A DNA stretch of 64,000 bases, from positions 337,666 to 401,665 of the forward strand of contig CP092079.1 in assembly GCA_022226955.1 (NCBI GenBank), given 5' to 3'. The position numbers were made by a program, and so were the translations under genes. The DNA is from Nitrospira sp. Its GTDB lineage: Bacteria; Nitrospirota; Nitrospiria; Nitrospirales; Nitrospiraceae. Shown piece by piece: positions 8,948 to 16,679 of this stretch. Position 1 is the stretch's first letter. Every line of letters begins with the position of its first letter. The notes under the pieces are model-generated. The model made no database searches. It was not told the origin of the DNA and saw nothing but the letters and a program-made list of their open reading frames with translations.

Positions 8948-9148
8948 ATGGAGATCTTCAACGCTACACACCGCCGGCAGTTTTACGAAGGTCATCGGTC
9001 GATTGCCCTCTTGATGATCGTGCTCGTGTTTTTCTCTCCCTTTGCCGGGCTCTATGTGGCCGCCTTGTTTGGCGCGGTCATCGGGGTGCTGTGTTCCTTC
9101 GCCGCCTATTATCTAATCCCTTTTATCTGGCGCAAGATCGGCGGTTGA
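8948..9148 (+). CDS. Small two-helix membrane protein
   Basis: 66 residues: a polar N-terminus (MEIFNATHRRQFYEGHRS), then two closely spaced hydrophobic segments (IALLMIVLVFFSPFAGLYV and AALFGAVIGVLCSFAAYYLI) and a basic end (WRKIGG). The ribosome site is weak. No family known to me; probably an inner-membrane hypothetical. Confidence 0.5.
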   Translation: MEIFNATHRRQFYEGHRSIALLMIVLVFFSPFAGLYVAALFGAVIGVLCSFAAYYLIPFIWRKIGG

Positions 9149-9485
9149 TCCATCACGGGTCTGATAAGTATTGTCGAAGGCCTCAGGGTAGATCGGCTCT
9201 TCGTGCAGTCGACGGCAGCGTTACGAGCCTTACCGGATCTTCTAGAATAGGGGTTCATGTGGGCAAGACTTTGACTCGACGCTCCCTTCATGTGGTCCTA
9301 TCGAGGATTTCCTGACTCTCTATGAGCGGGTATCGATCAGGAGCGATCCTGGTCTTGTAGGCCTTGGGTGTAGAGGCTAGATTTGTGTTTTTGTTGCTTG
9401 TTAATCATAAGTAGTTGAATATGTGTGATAAATTAGATTGTTTTCTATTGTGTTTTCTATGGTCTGTTCGTGCTAAGATCCTCTT
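9149..9485. other. Gene-free stretch with AT-rich end
   Basis: No protein-like frame is visible. The segment 9379-9480 is markedly AT-rich and ends with an extended -10-like TGCTAAGAT (TAAGAT at 9474-9479), which could start transcription toward the terminator at 9533-9568. No good -35 element is present at normal spacing. Confidence 0.35.
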
Positions 9486-9568
9486 GCTGCTTTCTTGGTC
9501 GCCAGGGGTCTTCACCCAGCGATTAGGAAGTCGGGGAGGTGATGTGGCCATCACCTCCCCTTTTTTTT
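9486..9568 (+). ncRNA. Candidate small RNA ending in an intrinsic terminator
   Basis: Between a possible extended -10 box (9474-9479) and a strong terminator there are about 80 bases with no reading frame. An internal hairpin can form from GGTCGC with GCGATT around a GGG/CCC inner stem (roughly 9497-9523). A terminator this strong with no plus-strand gene for almost 400 bases upstream suggests a short transcript. The identification is inference from structure only; it matches no RNA family I know. Confidence 0.35.
9533..9568 (+). terminator. Rho-independent terminator
   Basis: A perfect 12-base stem (9533-9544 GGGGAGGTGATG pairing 9549-9560) with a TGGC loop is followed by eight T residues (9561-9568). 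It would stop plus-strand transcription. Its stem sequence is closely related to the palindrome at 9932-9955. Confidence 0.85.
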
Positions 9569-9931
9569 GCGTTGTAGCATTCCTGCCTCAATATTTCTGA
9601 TTCCGGTAGTTCTATTGGCAGTGATGGGTCCTTCCCGACCGGTGAGTCTGGCTATCTTGTTTCAGGGACCTTTTTCCCTCGCTCTCTCTGAGCTTCACCA
9701 CAGTGGCTGCTTCGGCAGGAGCAATAAGACCCGGTCGAGATTTTTCGATTTGGGAATTTGCCGGGGTGTTCGGGATGAGGTGTGATGGCTGGAGGTGAAG
9801 CAAGGACAGAGTCGGTGATTGAGTCGAAGGGATTCCGGCGATGAGAAAATGAAACGAGAAACCGTATTCGTGTTGCGAGTCTGAATCGATAAGAGTTGTA
9901 TCTGAGCCTGTGGGGGAGGAGGGAGAGGCGA
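9569..9931. other. Gene-free stretch
   Basis: About 360 bases between the terminator at 9568 and the hairpin at 9932. Open frames here have no ribosome site and compositionally random translations; nothing else is recognisable. Confidence 0.4.
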
Positions 9932-9955
9932 GGAGGCGACGTGACCGTCGCCTCC
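9932..9955 (-). terminator. GC-rich hairpin downstream of Lys-rich gene
   Basis: A perfect 10-base stem (GGAGGCGACG / CGTCGCCTCC) with a TGAC loop lies just past the stop of the minus-strand gene at 9967. No T tract follows on the minus strand, so termination is only plausible. With the palindrome at 9533-9560 it shares the pattern GGAGGYGAYGTGRCCRTCRC. Confidence 0.45.
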
Positions 9956-9966
9956 CCATGGTGCGA

Positions 9967-10167
9967 CTACTTCTTCTTCTTCGCGGCAGCCTTTTTTACA
10001 GGCTTCTTCGCTGCTGCTTTCTTCGTGGCCATGAGTACTTCACCCCCCTTCGGTGTAAAAAGTTGTAAGTCGATGTGACAGATATAGCAGAGATTGTGCG
10101 GCGAGTAAATTACTTCCACGCGGATTTTATTGGTCGGTCTGAAAATGGACGGAGCTTCCGTGTTCAT
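9967..10167 (-). CDS. Small protein with CxxC and histone-H1-like Lys/Ala tail
   Basis: The ATG at 10167 is preceded by GAGGAG seven bases upstream, giving 66 residues. The N-terminal 45 residues contain a CYICH motif. The last 20 residues (ATKKAAAKKPVKKAAAKKKK) resemble the tails of bacterial H1-like and AlgP-like DNA-binding proteins. A second possible start at MATKK (10032), with GGGGGTG upstream, would give a 21-residue basic peptide alone. Nucleic-acid binding is inferred from composition. Confidence 0.6.
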   Translation of the reverse strand: MNTEAPSIFRPTNKIRVEVIYSPHNLCYICHIDLQLFTPKGGEVLMATKKAAAKKPVKKAAAKKKK

Positions 10168-10759
10168 GGTTTCACTCCTCTGTAAGGAGCGAAGGGCGAC
10201 TGGGCTAAGAAGGCGCATTCGAGTTGGATTGTTCGACGCCGGGTCGTCGATGATTGGTTTGTCGCGCGCGACATGCAATGCAATTGGCGCTGATCGTTTG
10301 CTGGAGCTGGTTTCCGGCGTTTTTATTATTGATCTATCGTGGCGCGGTTAGATGATGCCGGTCGATGATCCGGCTATTCCAAGCGTTCGATGCTTCGGCG
10401 AAGAAGCCTCGATGGGGATGAGGTAGGTGTGCGGATTGGGTTTCGCCGATGATCCGGCGCCGCAGGCCTATGAAAATATTTTTCATGGAAGGCTCTTTCT
10501 TCTCCCAGAATTGGTATTCGCTGGGGTCTGAATCAGGATTGCGAGTCCTCCATAGATGTTGGGCCATTCACTTTCTAACTCGGCGGTATCGGCGCACATC
10601 GTTCGGTTGTGTTCCGCCAAGCCTTGCTCGTATGATCGGATTTCATGATGGCTTCCAGGTCAGGATCGAAATGTAAAAAATGAGGATAGCCGTGAGTCTG
10701 TCGGTGTGTTCATGTGAGATCGAAGCCCATGGCAATCTCATGGTCTTTCGTGGTGTGGG
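10168..10759. other. Gene-poor region
   Basis: Nearly 600 bases without a convincing gene. The minus-strand frame 10334-10567 and plus-strand frame 10449-10676 lack ribosome sites and show no domain-like pattern. A near-palindrome around 10469-10486 (ATGAAAATATTTTTCAT) might be an operator but is unsupported. Confidence 0.35.
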
Positions 10760-11623
10760 ATGTTGAGCGGCAATGGGAAGGCCGTGGTGATCACCGGCGC
10801 GTCGACTGGGATTGGCGCGGCTTGCGCGCGGCATCTCGACCGGCTTGGTTTTACGGTGTTCGCCGGGGTCCGTCGGATTGAGGATGGTGAGTCTCTGAAA
10901 GCGAAGGGATCGGCACGACTTCAGCCCATTTTGCTGGACGTGACCGATGCGGACTCAATCGAACAGGCGCGGGTGCGGATTAGCGAGCAAGTTAGGCCGC
11001 AAGAGTTGGCGGGATTAGTGAATAACGCGGGAATCGCCGTGGTTGGTCCGCTAGAGGCCGTACCGATTGCCGATCTGCGCCGGCAGTTTGAGGTGAATGT
11101 GATTGGGCAGGTTGCGGCGACTCAAGCCTTTCTCCCGCTGCTTCGCCAGGGGCGCGGGCGAATCGTGAATATGGGCTCGATTGCCGGCCGCGCCGCAATG
11201 CCGGTGATGGGGCCCTATTCGGCGTCGAAGTTCGCATTGGAAGCGGTGACGGATGCGTTGCGCCTCGAAGTGCAGCAGTGGGGGATCAAAGTCTCTATTG
11301 TGGAGCCTGGCGCGATTGCGACGCCGATTTGGACGAAGTCGGGCTCGAAGGCCGAAGAATTAGAGGCGGGTACGTCGGAAGAGTTGAAGACCCTCTATGC
11401 CGGAGTGATTGCAGGGGTCCGGGCACGCGTGGTTGAGGCAGCGGCAAGGGCGATTCCCCCCGATGCCGTGTCGGATGCCGTCGTTCATGCCTTAACGGCT
11501 GCCCATCCCAAAACCCGGTATCTCGTGGGGCGCGATGCGAAGGTGCGGGCGCTGATGATCAAGCTGTTGCCGGACCGATGGTCGGACCGGCTCATGACGT
11601 GGATTCTGAAGTTGCCTCACTGA
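10760..11623 (+). CDS. Short-chain dehydrogenase/reductase
   Basis: 287-residue NAD(P)-dependent oxidoreductase with a Rossmann fold. Visible landmarks are the cofactor loop TGASTGIG (residues 12-19), the NNAG motif (about 92-95), the catalytic Ser in NMGSIAG and the YSASK catalytic Tyr-Lys, then PGAIATP. FAGVRR after beta-2 suggests NADP(H) preference through its Arg residues. Substrate cannot be told. It converges on the next gene with a seven-base overlap. Confidence 0.85.
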   Translation: MLSGNGKAVVITGASTGIGAACARHLDRLGFTVFAGVRRIEDGESLKAKGSARLQPILLDVTDADSIEQARVRISEQVRPQELAGLVNNAGIAVVGPLEAVPIADLRRQFEVNVIGQVAATQAFLPLLRQGRGRIVNMGSIAGRAAMPVMGPYSASKFALEAVTDALRLEVQQWGIKVSIVEPGAIATPIWTKSGSKAEELEAGTSEELKTLYAGVIAGVRARVVEAAARAIPPDAVSDAVVHALTAAHPKTRYLVGRDAKVRALMIKLLPDRWSDRLMTWILKLPH

Positions 11624-12534
11624 ATGGTATTGCCGGGTTTCACCCGGCTCAATCCTACATCGCCTTTCGAGACATCGAACGAAAAGCGCAATTGCACGGC
11701 CAAGTATTTTTGGACAAGTCCCGGCTTATCTAGCGGCTGATCCTGTTCATGGTAGACGGCCAGTTCCATGTGATCGCGCCAGCGCAGGGCGAGCCCCACA
11801 ATCCAATCCATCTCGGTCGGTCTGGCCTGATTGCTGCTGTCCCGGTCGGTAAAGAAGTTGACGTCTCCATACAGCACGACTTTGTTTTTATAGAGGTCGA
11901 GATCGGCGTGGGCGACGTAGCGGAAGAGGGCGCGCCCGGTATTGTCGGGCCGCGCGAAGTAATTGCTGTTATGGAAGAGCCAGCCGGCTCCGCCGTACAT
12001 CGTCAGGCTCTGATTGGGAAACAGCCGCCGCCACCAGGCCATATCTTGGGCCGATTGCAGTTTGGCCGTGATCATGCCGTCGGCATAGGACTGTTTGATG
12101 CCTCGGCGATCGATGGGCGCATCACGCTCATATTGAAGCCGCCAGCCAAAGTGATCGACCACGCCGGTGAACGCATATGTGCTGTCCCATTCGCTGAGTT
12201 CGATCCAGCCGTTTGTTCGATCTGAAAAGAAGTTCTGGTCTGTATAGAAGGTCAGGTACTGCTTATAGAGATCCGTTTCAAGATGGAGCATGTGGCGAAG
12301 GCCGACGAGGCCGCTGTTGTCCGGTCTGGCGGCAAAGGAGGGGTTTTTTACAAAGGCGCCGGTGAGCAGGTATCCAGCGAAGAGACTTTCCTCGGACTCG
12401 CGGTCCGCGTCGTCGGGGTCGCTCATGGACGGCAGAGGGCGGCCGTACTTTTCCAGCGCCAGGGCATCTGTGGGGACGGCCCAAGCGAGGAGCCAGACGA
12501 GGAGCCAGGTCGAGATATGCTGCCAACGCGTCAT
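11617..12534 (-). CDS. Outer-membrane-like beta protein with internal duplication
   Basis: 305 residues with a signal peptide (LLVWLLAWAVPTDALA). Two halves repeat the same pattern: RPDNSGLVGLRHMLHLETDL...TDQNFFSDR (about 68-108) and RPDNTGRALFRYVAHADLDL...GDVNFFTDR (about 196-235), each followed by WxxQYERDxP or YHEQDQP and an alternating-residue strand. Alternating hydrophobic and aromatic strands and the C-terminal AVQLRFSFD suggest a beta-barrel in the outer membrane. No named family recognised. Confidence 0.65.
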   Translation of the reverse strand: MTRWQHISTWLLVWLLAWAVPTDALALEKYGRPLPSMSDPDDADRESEESLFAGYLLTGAFVKNPSFAARPDNSGLVGLRHMLHLETDLYKQYLTFYTDQNFFSDRTNGWIELSEWDSTYAFTGVVDHFGWRLQYERDAPIDRRGIKQSYADGMITAKLQSAQDMAWWRRLFPNQSLTMYGGAGWLFHNSNYFARPDNTGRALFRYVAHADLDLYKNKVVLYGDVNFFTDRDSSNQARPTEMDWIVGLALRWRDHMELAVYHEQDQPLDKPGLVQKYLAVQLRFSFDVSKGDVGLSRVKPGNTIQ

Positions 12535-12609
12535 GCGTAGAGGAGTATCACGATTTATCGCGAGCGACTAGGCGGAAATGGAAACATACGCAGAGGGGGC
12601 GAGGAGGAT

Positions 12610-13059
12610 CTATTGCGCGCAGGGATCGAAGATCGCTTCGCAGTCGTTGGAGGCATCGATGCTCGGAGGCGCGAACCGATACCGAACGTCGGTCACACGA
12701 TCGTCCATTAGCACCACGGTGGCCCAGCAGCCATGCCGGATCGTGGACATACTGCCTTTCCCAACCGGTTGGGACTCTTCGAGCACCGGCGCTTCTTTGT
12801 AATATTGAAGGAGGACGACGTCGTTACGGGTCTGTGCCTTCACCGGATTGCCCGCGCAGGCGAGGATGTCGGCTTTCGACTTGCCGATGACTTTTTGCTG
12901 ATTTGGATATTCGCCGACCGTGGCCGCGGTTGCGCAGCCGGCGATAGTCAGCAGTCCCAGCAGGCCTGAGAGAATCGCCGAGGCAGAGCGCGCGCAGGAT
13001 GCGATCCAGTGTGGCTTTCGCCAAAACGCTGATATCTGATCCGCTAGTGTTGGTTGCAT
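12610..13059 (-). CDS. Putative lipoprotein
   Basis: 149 residues from the ATG at 13059; an upstream TTG at 13113 would add 18 residues. A hydrophobic stretch ends in a lipobox (LTIAGC, then ATAATV), so it is probably lipidated. The mature part has KVIGKSKADILACAGNPVKA, similar in layout to SmpA/BamE-like small lipoproteins, and closes with two Cys. It follows the OB-fold gene closely, so the two are likely co-transcribed. Confidence 0.65.
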   Translation of the reverse strand: MQPTLADQISAFWRKPHWIASCARSASAILSGLLGLLTIAGCATAATVGEYPNQQKVIGKSKADILACAGNPVKAQTRNDVVLLQYYKEAPVLEESQPVGKGSMSTIRHGCWATVVLMDDRVTDVRYRFAPPSIDASNDCEAIFDPCAQ

Positions 13060-13102
13060 CGAGTATGGACCGGTTTGGCTTGCAGGGCGTGAGATGAGGC
13101 AA

Positions 13103-13525
13103 CTATCCGACAAGGTCTGGGTTCAAGCGATTGAGCGGTTTCACCGACAGCGCTTTAATTTCATTGTAGACGATTGAGCGTCCGACTTGACGCAGACGGT
13201 TGAAGACGCCTTCGACAATGACCTGGTCTCCTTCACGAACATCGGCCTGGCCGAGGCTGATCACTTTGAGCGTCCCCATCTGGTCTTTCAGCAGGAACCC
13301 GTAGGCTGGTTGCCCTTGGCGATTGGTGGCCAATTGCACATTCGTGACGGCACCGCTCACCATGACATCTTGGTGGTCGTATTGTTCGGGGTGTGCCAGC
13401 AATTCCGCGATTTCAATCAGGCCCGCCGCGGTTGCCATCGAAGGTGTGCCGATCATGATCGGCGTGGACAAGAGTACGGCAAGGACTGCGAAGAGACGAA
13501 GACCGCTAGTGGGATGTGTCAGCAT
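13103..13525 (-). CDS. Secreted OB-fold protein
   Basis: 140 residues with a signal peptide ending near ATAAG (residue 35). The rest fits an OB-fold: IAELLAHPEQYDHQDVMVSG, a central LLKDQMGTLKVISL and DQVIVEGVFNR. This is the layout of periplasmic nucleic-acid-binding-like or cytochrome c maturation-like OB proteins; a ligand cannot be named. Confidence 0.65.
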   Translation of the reverse strand: MLTHPTSGLRLFAVLAVLLSTPIMIGTPSMATAAGLIEIAELLAHPEQYDHQDVMVSGAVTNVQLATNRQGQPAYGFLLKDQMGTLKVISLGQADVREGDQVIVEGVFNRLRQVGRSIVYNEIKALSVKPLNRLNPDLVG

Positions 13526-13576
13526 TATTGAATCTGATTATACCCGACCGAACGCAATTCGCAAGAGAGCCGGTCT

Positions 13577-14755
13577 CTACCATTTATCCGATGCTCTGCC
13601 GCTGGCGTCTTCTCCGATAAAGTTGTGCAGGATTTGCTTTTGATGGTCGGTGATGACCATCTTCGGCTCAGAGGAACCGTCAAGGGCGTCGGCGTCGAGT
13701 TTTGCCCGTGGAGCCGTTCGCTTCAACAGCTCTTCATCGAGCGCCTCAGGACTGGTATCGGTGTCCTGTTGAATGGAGATGAGCCGTTGCAGCCCGAAGA
13801 GGGTGCGGGTATTTTCGCTGTGCATTGCTTGGGAGCTGGCCCCGTAGACCAGCGAGTTCCAAAACTTGACCTCGATATTTTCCGGCAAGGCGCCGAGGAC
13901 ATAGGTCGTGAGTTTTTCGATCAAGGCGGACTCGGTTTGTTCCAGGCCGTCATAGGTGGCGATGGAGCGTTGAATCGGCGTGCGCGCGAGTGTCGCCAAG
14001 GTATCTTTCCACAGATCTAGCGGTGGGACCGTGTTGGGAGTGGATGGCGTGCCGGACAAGGCGGCTTGGAGTGCCTTCAGGTATTGCGTGAGAAATTTTA
14101 CCTTACGGGCGGCTAGCGTGCCGGCGGGAATACCCCAGATATGACCGATCTCATGGTCCAGCAAGGTGGTCTGGTCGGAGGTCTGCCGCTCGCGTTCGGC
14201 CAGCGCGAGCCTTGTTTTGAAGCGCTCGGCCATACGAATGTGCGTTTGCATTTCAATTGCCAGCCGGTAGTTCTGGTATTCCTCCGCTGAAAGGTCGTCC
14301 TTATCCCATCGTTCTTCCAGCACGCGCAGCGCGGGGCCGGGGACGGCCACGCGGGCCTGGGCTTTCAGATTGGCGACTGCCTCCGCGGATATGCCGCGGG
14401 CAGTCAGCAGGGCTGAGGTTCGGTCGATCAGTCTCTCAGCGGTCGCCGCGAGAGTAGAAAGGGCCAGGCATTGCAGGGTCGTCCGCTCACGGCGGAGTCT
14501 CGCTCGGCGGCGATATTCATCTCGCCGGCTGATCATGGCGGATATCGATTCTTCAGTCATCGTGGTAATGGGTTTTGTGCCGGATACGCAACGGGGATCG
14601 GGGCGGTCCGAGACCATGAAGAGGATTTCTTCGTGTGTGACGTCCAGGTGTTGGAGGAGCAGCAGACGGAGCACGATACGGCCCTGGATCGGCAGGTTTG
14701 CAATCACGTCTTGGATCAGCTCGGCGGTGAGGGGAGAAGCCATTGTTGAAGGCAT
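13577..14755 (-). CDS. Hypothetical helical protein
   Basis: 392 residues, no signal peptide or membrane segment, rich in Arg, Ala and Leu and mostly helical. A basic cluster (RRDEYRRRARLRRERTT) sits near residue 77-93, and DHEIGHIWGI near 200 resembles the HExxH-type metal site in spacing but has the order H-E-I-G-H, so a protease role is unproven. The C-terminus is acidic/basic mixed and likely disordered. No family recognised. It is separated by 26 bases from the small upstream gene and is probably in the same transcript. Confidence 0.6.
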   Translation of the reverse strand: MPSTMASPLTAELIQDVIANLPIQGRIVLRLLLLQHLDVTHEEILFMVSDRPDPRCVSGTKPITTMTEESISAMISRRDEYRRRARLRRERTTLQCLALSTLAATAERLIDRTSALLTARGISAEAVANLKAQARVAVPGPALRVLEERWDKDDLSAEEYQNYRLAIEMQTHIRMAERFKTRLALAERERQTSDQTTLLDHEIGHIWGIPAGTLAARKVKFLTQYLKALQAALSGTPSTPNTVPPLDLWKDTLATLARTPIQRSIATYDGLEQTESALIEKLTTYVLGALPENIEVKFWNSLVYGASSQAMHSENTRTLFGLQRLISIQQDTDTSPEALDEELLKRTAPRAKLDADALDGSSEPKMVITDHQKQILHNFIGEDASGRASDKW

Positions 14756-14781
14756 AGCGATGTGTGTCCTGTCTGCGTAGG

Positions 14782-15000
14782 TTAGGCGTTCCCGGCTTGC
14801 TGCTGGTGCGATTCCAAGTACAGCGCCACGTATTCGCGAACTTCCTGCACGCTGCCGTTAATGAACATCTCCCGAGGAATTTCGATCTTGACCAGTTTAG
14901 ATGGATCGACCCCGCGATCTTTGGCGTAGTGCTCGTCGATGTACAGGCTGACCGATCCGTCGGGGAATCGGAGTGCATAGAGGGCGGTAGTATCGGCCAT
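14782..15000 (-). CDS. Small hypothetical protein
   Basis: 72 residues, ATG preceded by AGG at seven bases. Compact alpha/beta sequence (LYALRFPDGSVSLYIDEHYA, KLVKIEIPREMF), acidic C-terminus. No family recognised. It precedes the 392-residue hypothetical in the same direction. Confidence 0.55.
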   Translation of the reverse strand: MADTTALYALRFPDGSVSLYIDEHYAKDRGVDPSKLVKIEIPREMFINGSVQEVREYVALYLESHQQQAGNA

Positions 15001-15140
15001 GATCGTACCTGATTGATAATGAAAGAAGACCTAGTAGAGGTAACATATGGGTGAATTCGCTGTCAAAGCTGAACCTCTGCTCCAGTGGCATAGCTTTTTG
15101 CGCAGGCGTTGGTTTTTTCTGGGGGTGATTCGGAAAAAAG

Positions 15141-15172
15141 AAAGGCCGTCGATCATATGATCGACGGCCTTT
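15141..15172 (-). terminator. Intrinsic terminator after the Cld-family gene
   Basis: A perfect 32-base palindrome (two 16-base arms, no loop) begins 22 bases downstream of the Cld-family stop codon. On the minus strand it is followed by TTTCTTTTTT-type sequence, as expected for rho-independent termination. Confidence 0.85.
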
Positions 15173-15194
15173 GACTAGTCACCGGTGCTGGCGC

Positions 15195-15917
15195 TTATCC
15201 GCCGAGCGTATCGAGCGTTTCCTTCACGGTCTTGCGAATGCAGGTGAAGATCGGAGTGTCGCGTAACGTGTAACGCGATCCTTCGGTTTCACGCAAGGCC
15301 ATGACGAGGTCGAGGAAATCTTCCGGCTTATCGCTTTCAAACGCCACCACCCATTCCTGGTCGTCGAGCCCGAACGAGTAGGTCGTGTTCAGCTTGACGG
15401 AGGGGAAGCGGTGGCCGACTTCAATATGTTCGTCCATCATGCCCTGGCGAGCCGCCTTCGTCAGCAAGAACCACTCGCGGGTCTTGAGGAACGGGTACAC
15501 GAAAATGTATTTGCCCTTTCCGGGGACGACCGTTAGGCGCTTGCTCTCTTGGCCTTCGTGGGTATGGTTGTCCACGTAGATCGAACGCTTGGTCATCGCC
15601 AGGTAGGAGTAGGGGGTCGTGATGTACTGGCCCAGTCCTGACGCGAGAATCTTCGTGGTCATTTCCTGGAACAGTTCCAGCTCGTAGCTGATGCGCCAGA
15701 GCATGATGTCGCAATCGCCGCGGATGCCGACGGCAGAGTAGGCGACCACGAGCACGCGACCGGCATACTCTTCTACGGCTTTGAGAAACTCCTGCTTCCC
15801 CTTGGTGCGCTCGGCTTCGGGAAGCCGCCGCCAGGCCGGGTCGACTTTATAAAATGTGAAATTGACGAATTGCCGCTTCGGTGGCTGCGCTGGTGCGGTT
15901 TGTTCAGGACTCGGCAT
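15195..15917 (-). CDS. Chlorite dismutase-family haem protein
   Basis: 240 residues, ATG with GGAGGAG four bases upstream. The family core is clear: REWFLLTKAARQGMMDEHIE with the proximal haem ligand His164, then SFGLDDQEWVVAFE and RETEGSRYTLRDTPIF. Family members are chlorite dismutase (distal Arg) or coproheme decarboxylase HemQ (distal Gln). At the aligned position this protein has Leu176 (VKLNT), so neither diagnostic residue is present. It is haem-binding by family, but chlorite dismutation is doubtful. A single gene with its own terminator. Confidence 0.8.
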   Translation of the reverse strand: MPSPEQTAPAQPPKRQFVNFTFYKVDPAWRRLPEAERTKGKQEFLKAVEEYAGRVLVVAYSAVGIRGDCDIMLWRISYELELFQEMTTKILASGLGQYITTPYSYLAMTKRSIYVDNHTHEGQESKRLTVVPGKGKYIFVYPFLKTREWFLLTKAARQGMMDEHIEVGHRFPSVKLNTTYSFGLDDQEWVVAFESDKPEDFLDLVMALRETEGSRYTLRDTPIFTCIRKTVKETLDTLGG

Positions 15918-16078
15918 CGGAACTCCTCCGTATAACTTCTTGAAAAGTCAGGTATGTAAAGATCGGTCTCTTTAGCACTTCGTCTTTTGCTTTGTCAACG
16001 CCTGCGAACGCGCCGCGCGGTTCGTTGACAGTGGAAAATCGATCTGGTACGGCTTCATCTTATATGGAGGGACGGCGT

Positions 16079-16663
16079 ATGAACTGGCTGATGAGCGGCT
16101 GCCTCTTGTTCACGGTCTCCAGTGCCATTCCTGCCATGGCGATTGAAAGCCAGCCGACTCCCGAACAGATTCACGCCGCGCTCGATGCCGGCGCCGCGGC
16201 GATCACGCAGGGCCGGGCGCCGGATTCGTTTTACCTGCGGTTCGGCGCCGCCGATGAACTGCATCCGAGCGGATTTCTCATTACCAAGATCGAGGCGCTG
16301 TCCGTCATGGCGAGTCATATGGCGTTTCGAGGGGGAGGGCCCAGCGACATCGAAGTGGCCAAAATCGTGGAGACGAAGACGATGTTGGTCAGTGTTGTGA
16401 TCTTCGGGGATACGCCCGGGTTTGCCCGAGAGAGCTACATCGTCTTCGATCAAGCTGGCCGTACAATCAAGCCGGTCACCGTTCGATTCGATGGGCAGGC
16501 GAACCGCAGCGCCGCCTGGCCGGAACGGCCTCGTTTTAAGGCGAAAGTGGTCGCCTGGTTCGGTTACGACGATTTCGATCCCAAGGCGAAGACGACGATC
16601 ACCGTATTTCCCGCGTCCGGCGGCGCGGAGAGTTTCACTCTCGATTTTGCCGATATTCAATAG
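16079..16663 (+). CDS. Secreted hypothetical protein
   Basis: 194 residues from the ATG at 16079, preceded by GGAGGG at seven bases. A signal peptide (WLMSGCLLFTVSSAIPAMA) is followed by a soluble domain with PDSFYLRFG, IEALSVMASHMAFRG and FARESYIVFDQAGRTIKP. Family unknown to me. It ends 16 bases before cinA, which may be co-transcribed. Confidence 0.65.
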   Translation: MNWLMSGCLLFTVSSAIPAMAIESQPTPEQIHAALDAGAAAITQGRAPDSFYLRFGAADELHPSGFLITKIEALSVMASHMAFRGGGPSDIEVAKIVETKTMLVSVVIFGDTPGFARESYIVFDQAGRTIKPVTVRFDGQANRSAAWPERPRFKAKVVAWFGYDDFDPKAKTTITVFPASGGAESFTLDFADIQ

Positions 16664-16679
16664 CAGGACACCGTAACCC

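Noticed and set aside
9612..9959. 115-codon minus-strand frame
   Set aside because: Ser/Pro/Thr-rich translation without pattern, no ribosome site, and it runs through the hairpin at 9932.
10469..10486. Near-palindrome resembling a Fur box
   Set aside because: AT-rich inverted repeats arise by chance and no gene start lies close downstream.
10334..10567. 77-codon minus-strand frame
   Set aside because: No ribosome site and no domain-like sequence; an overlapping plus-strand frame is equally plausible.
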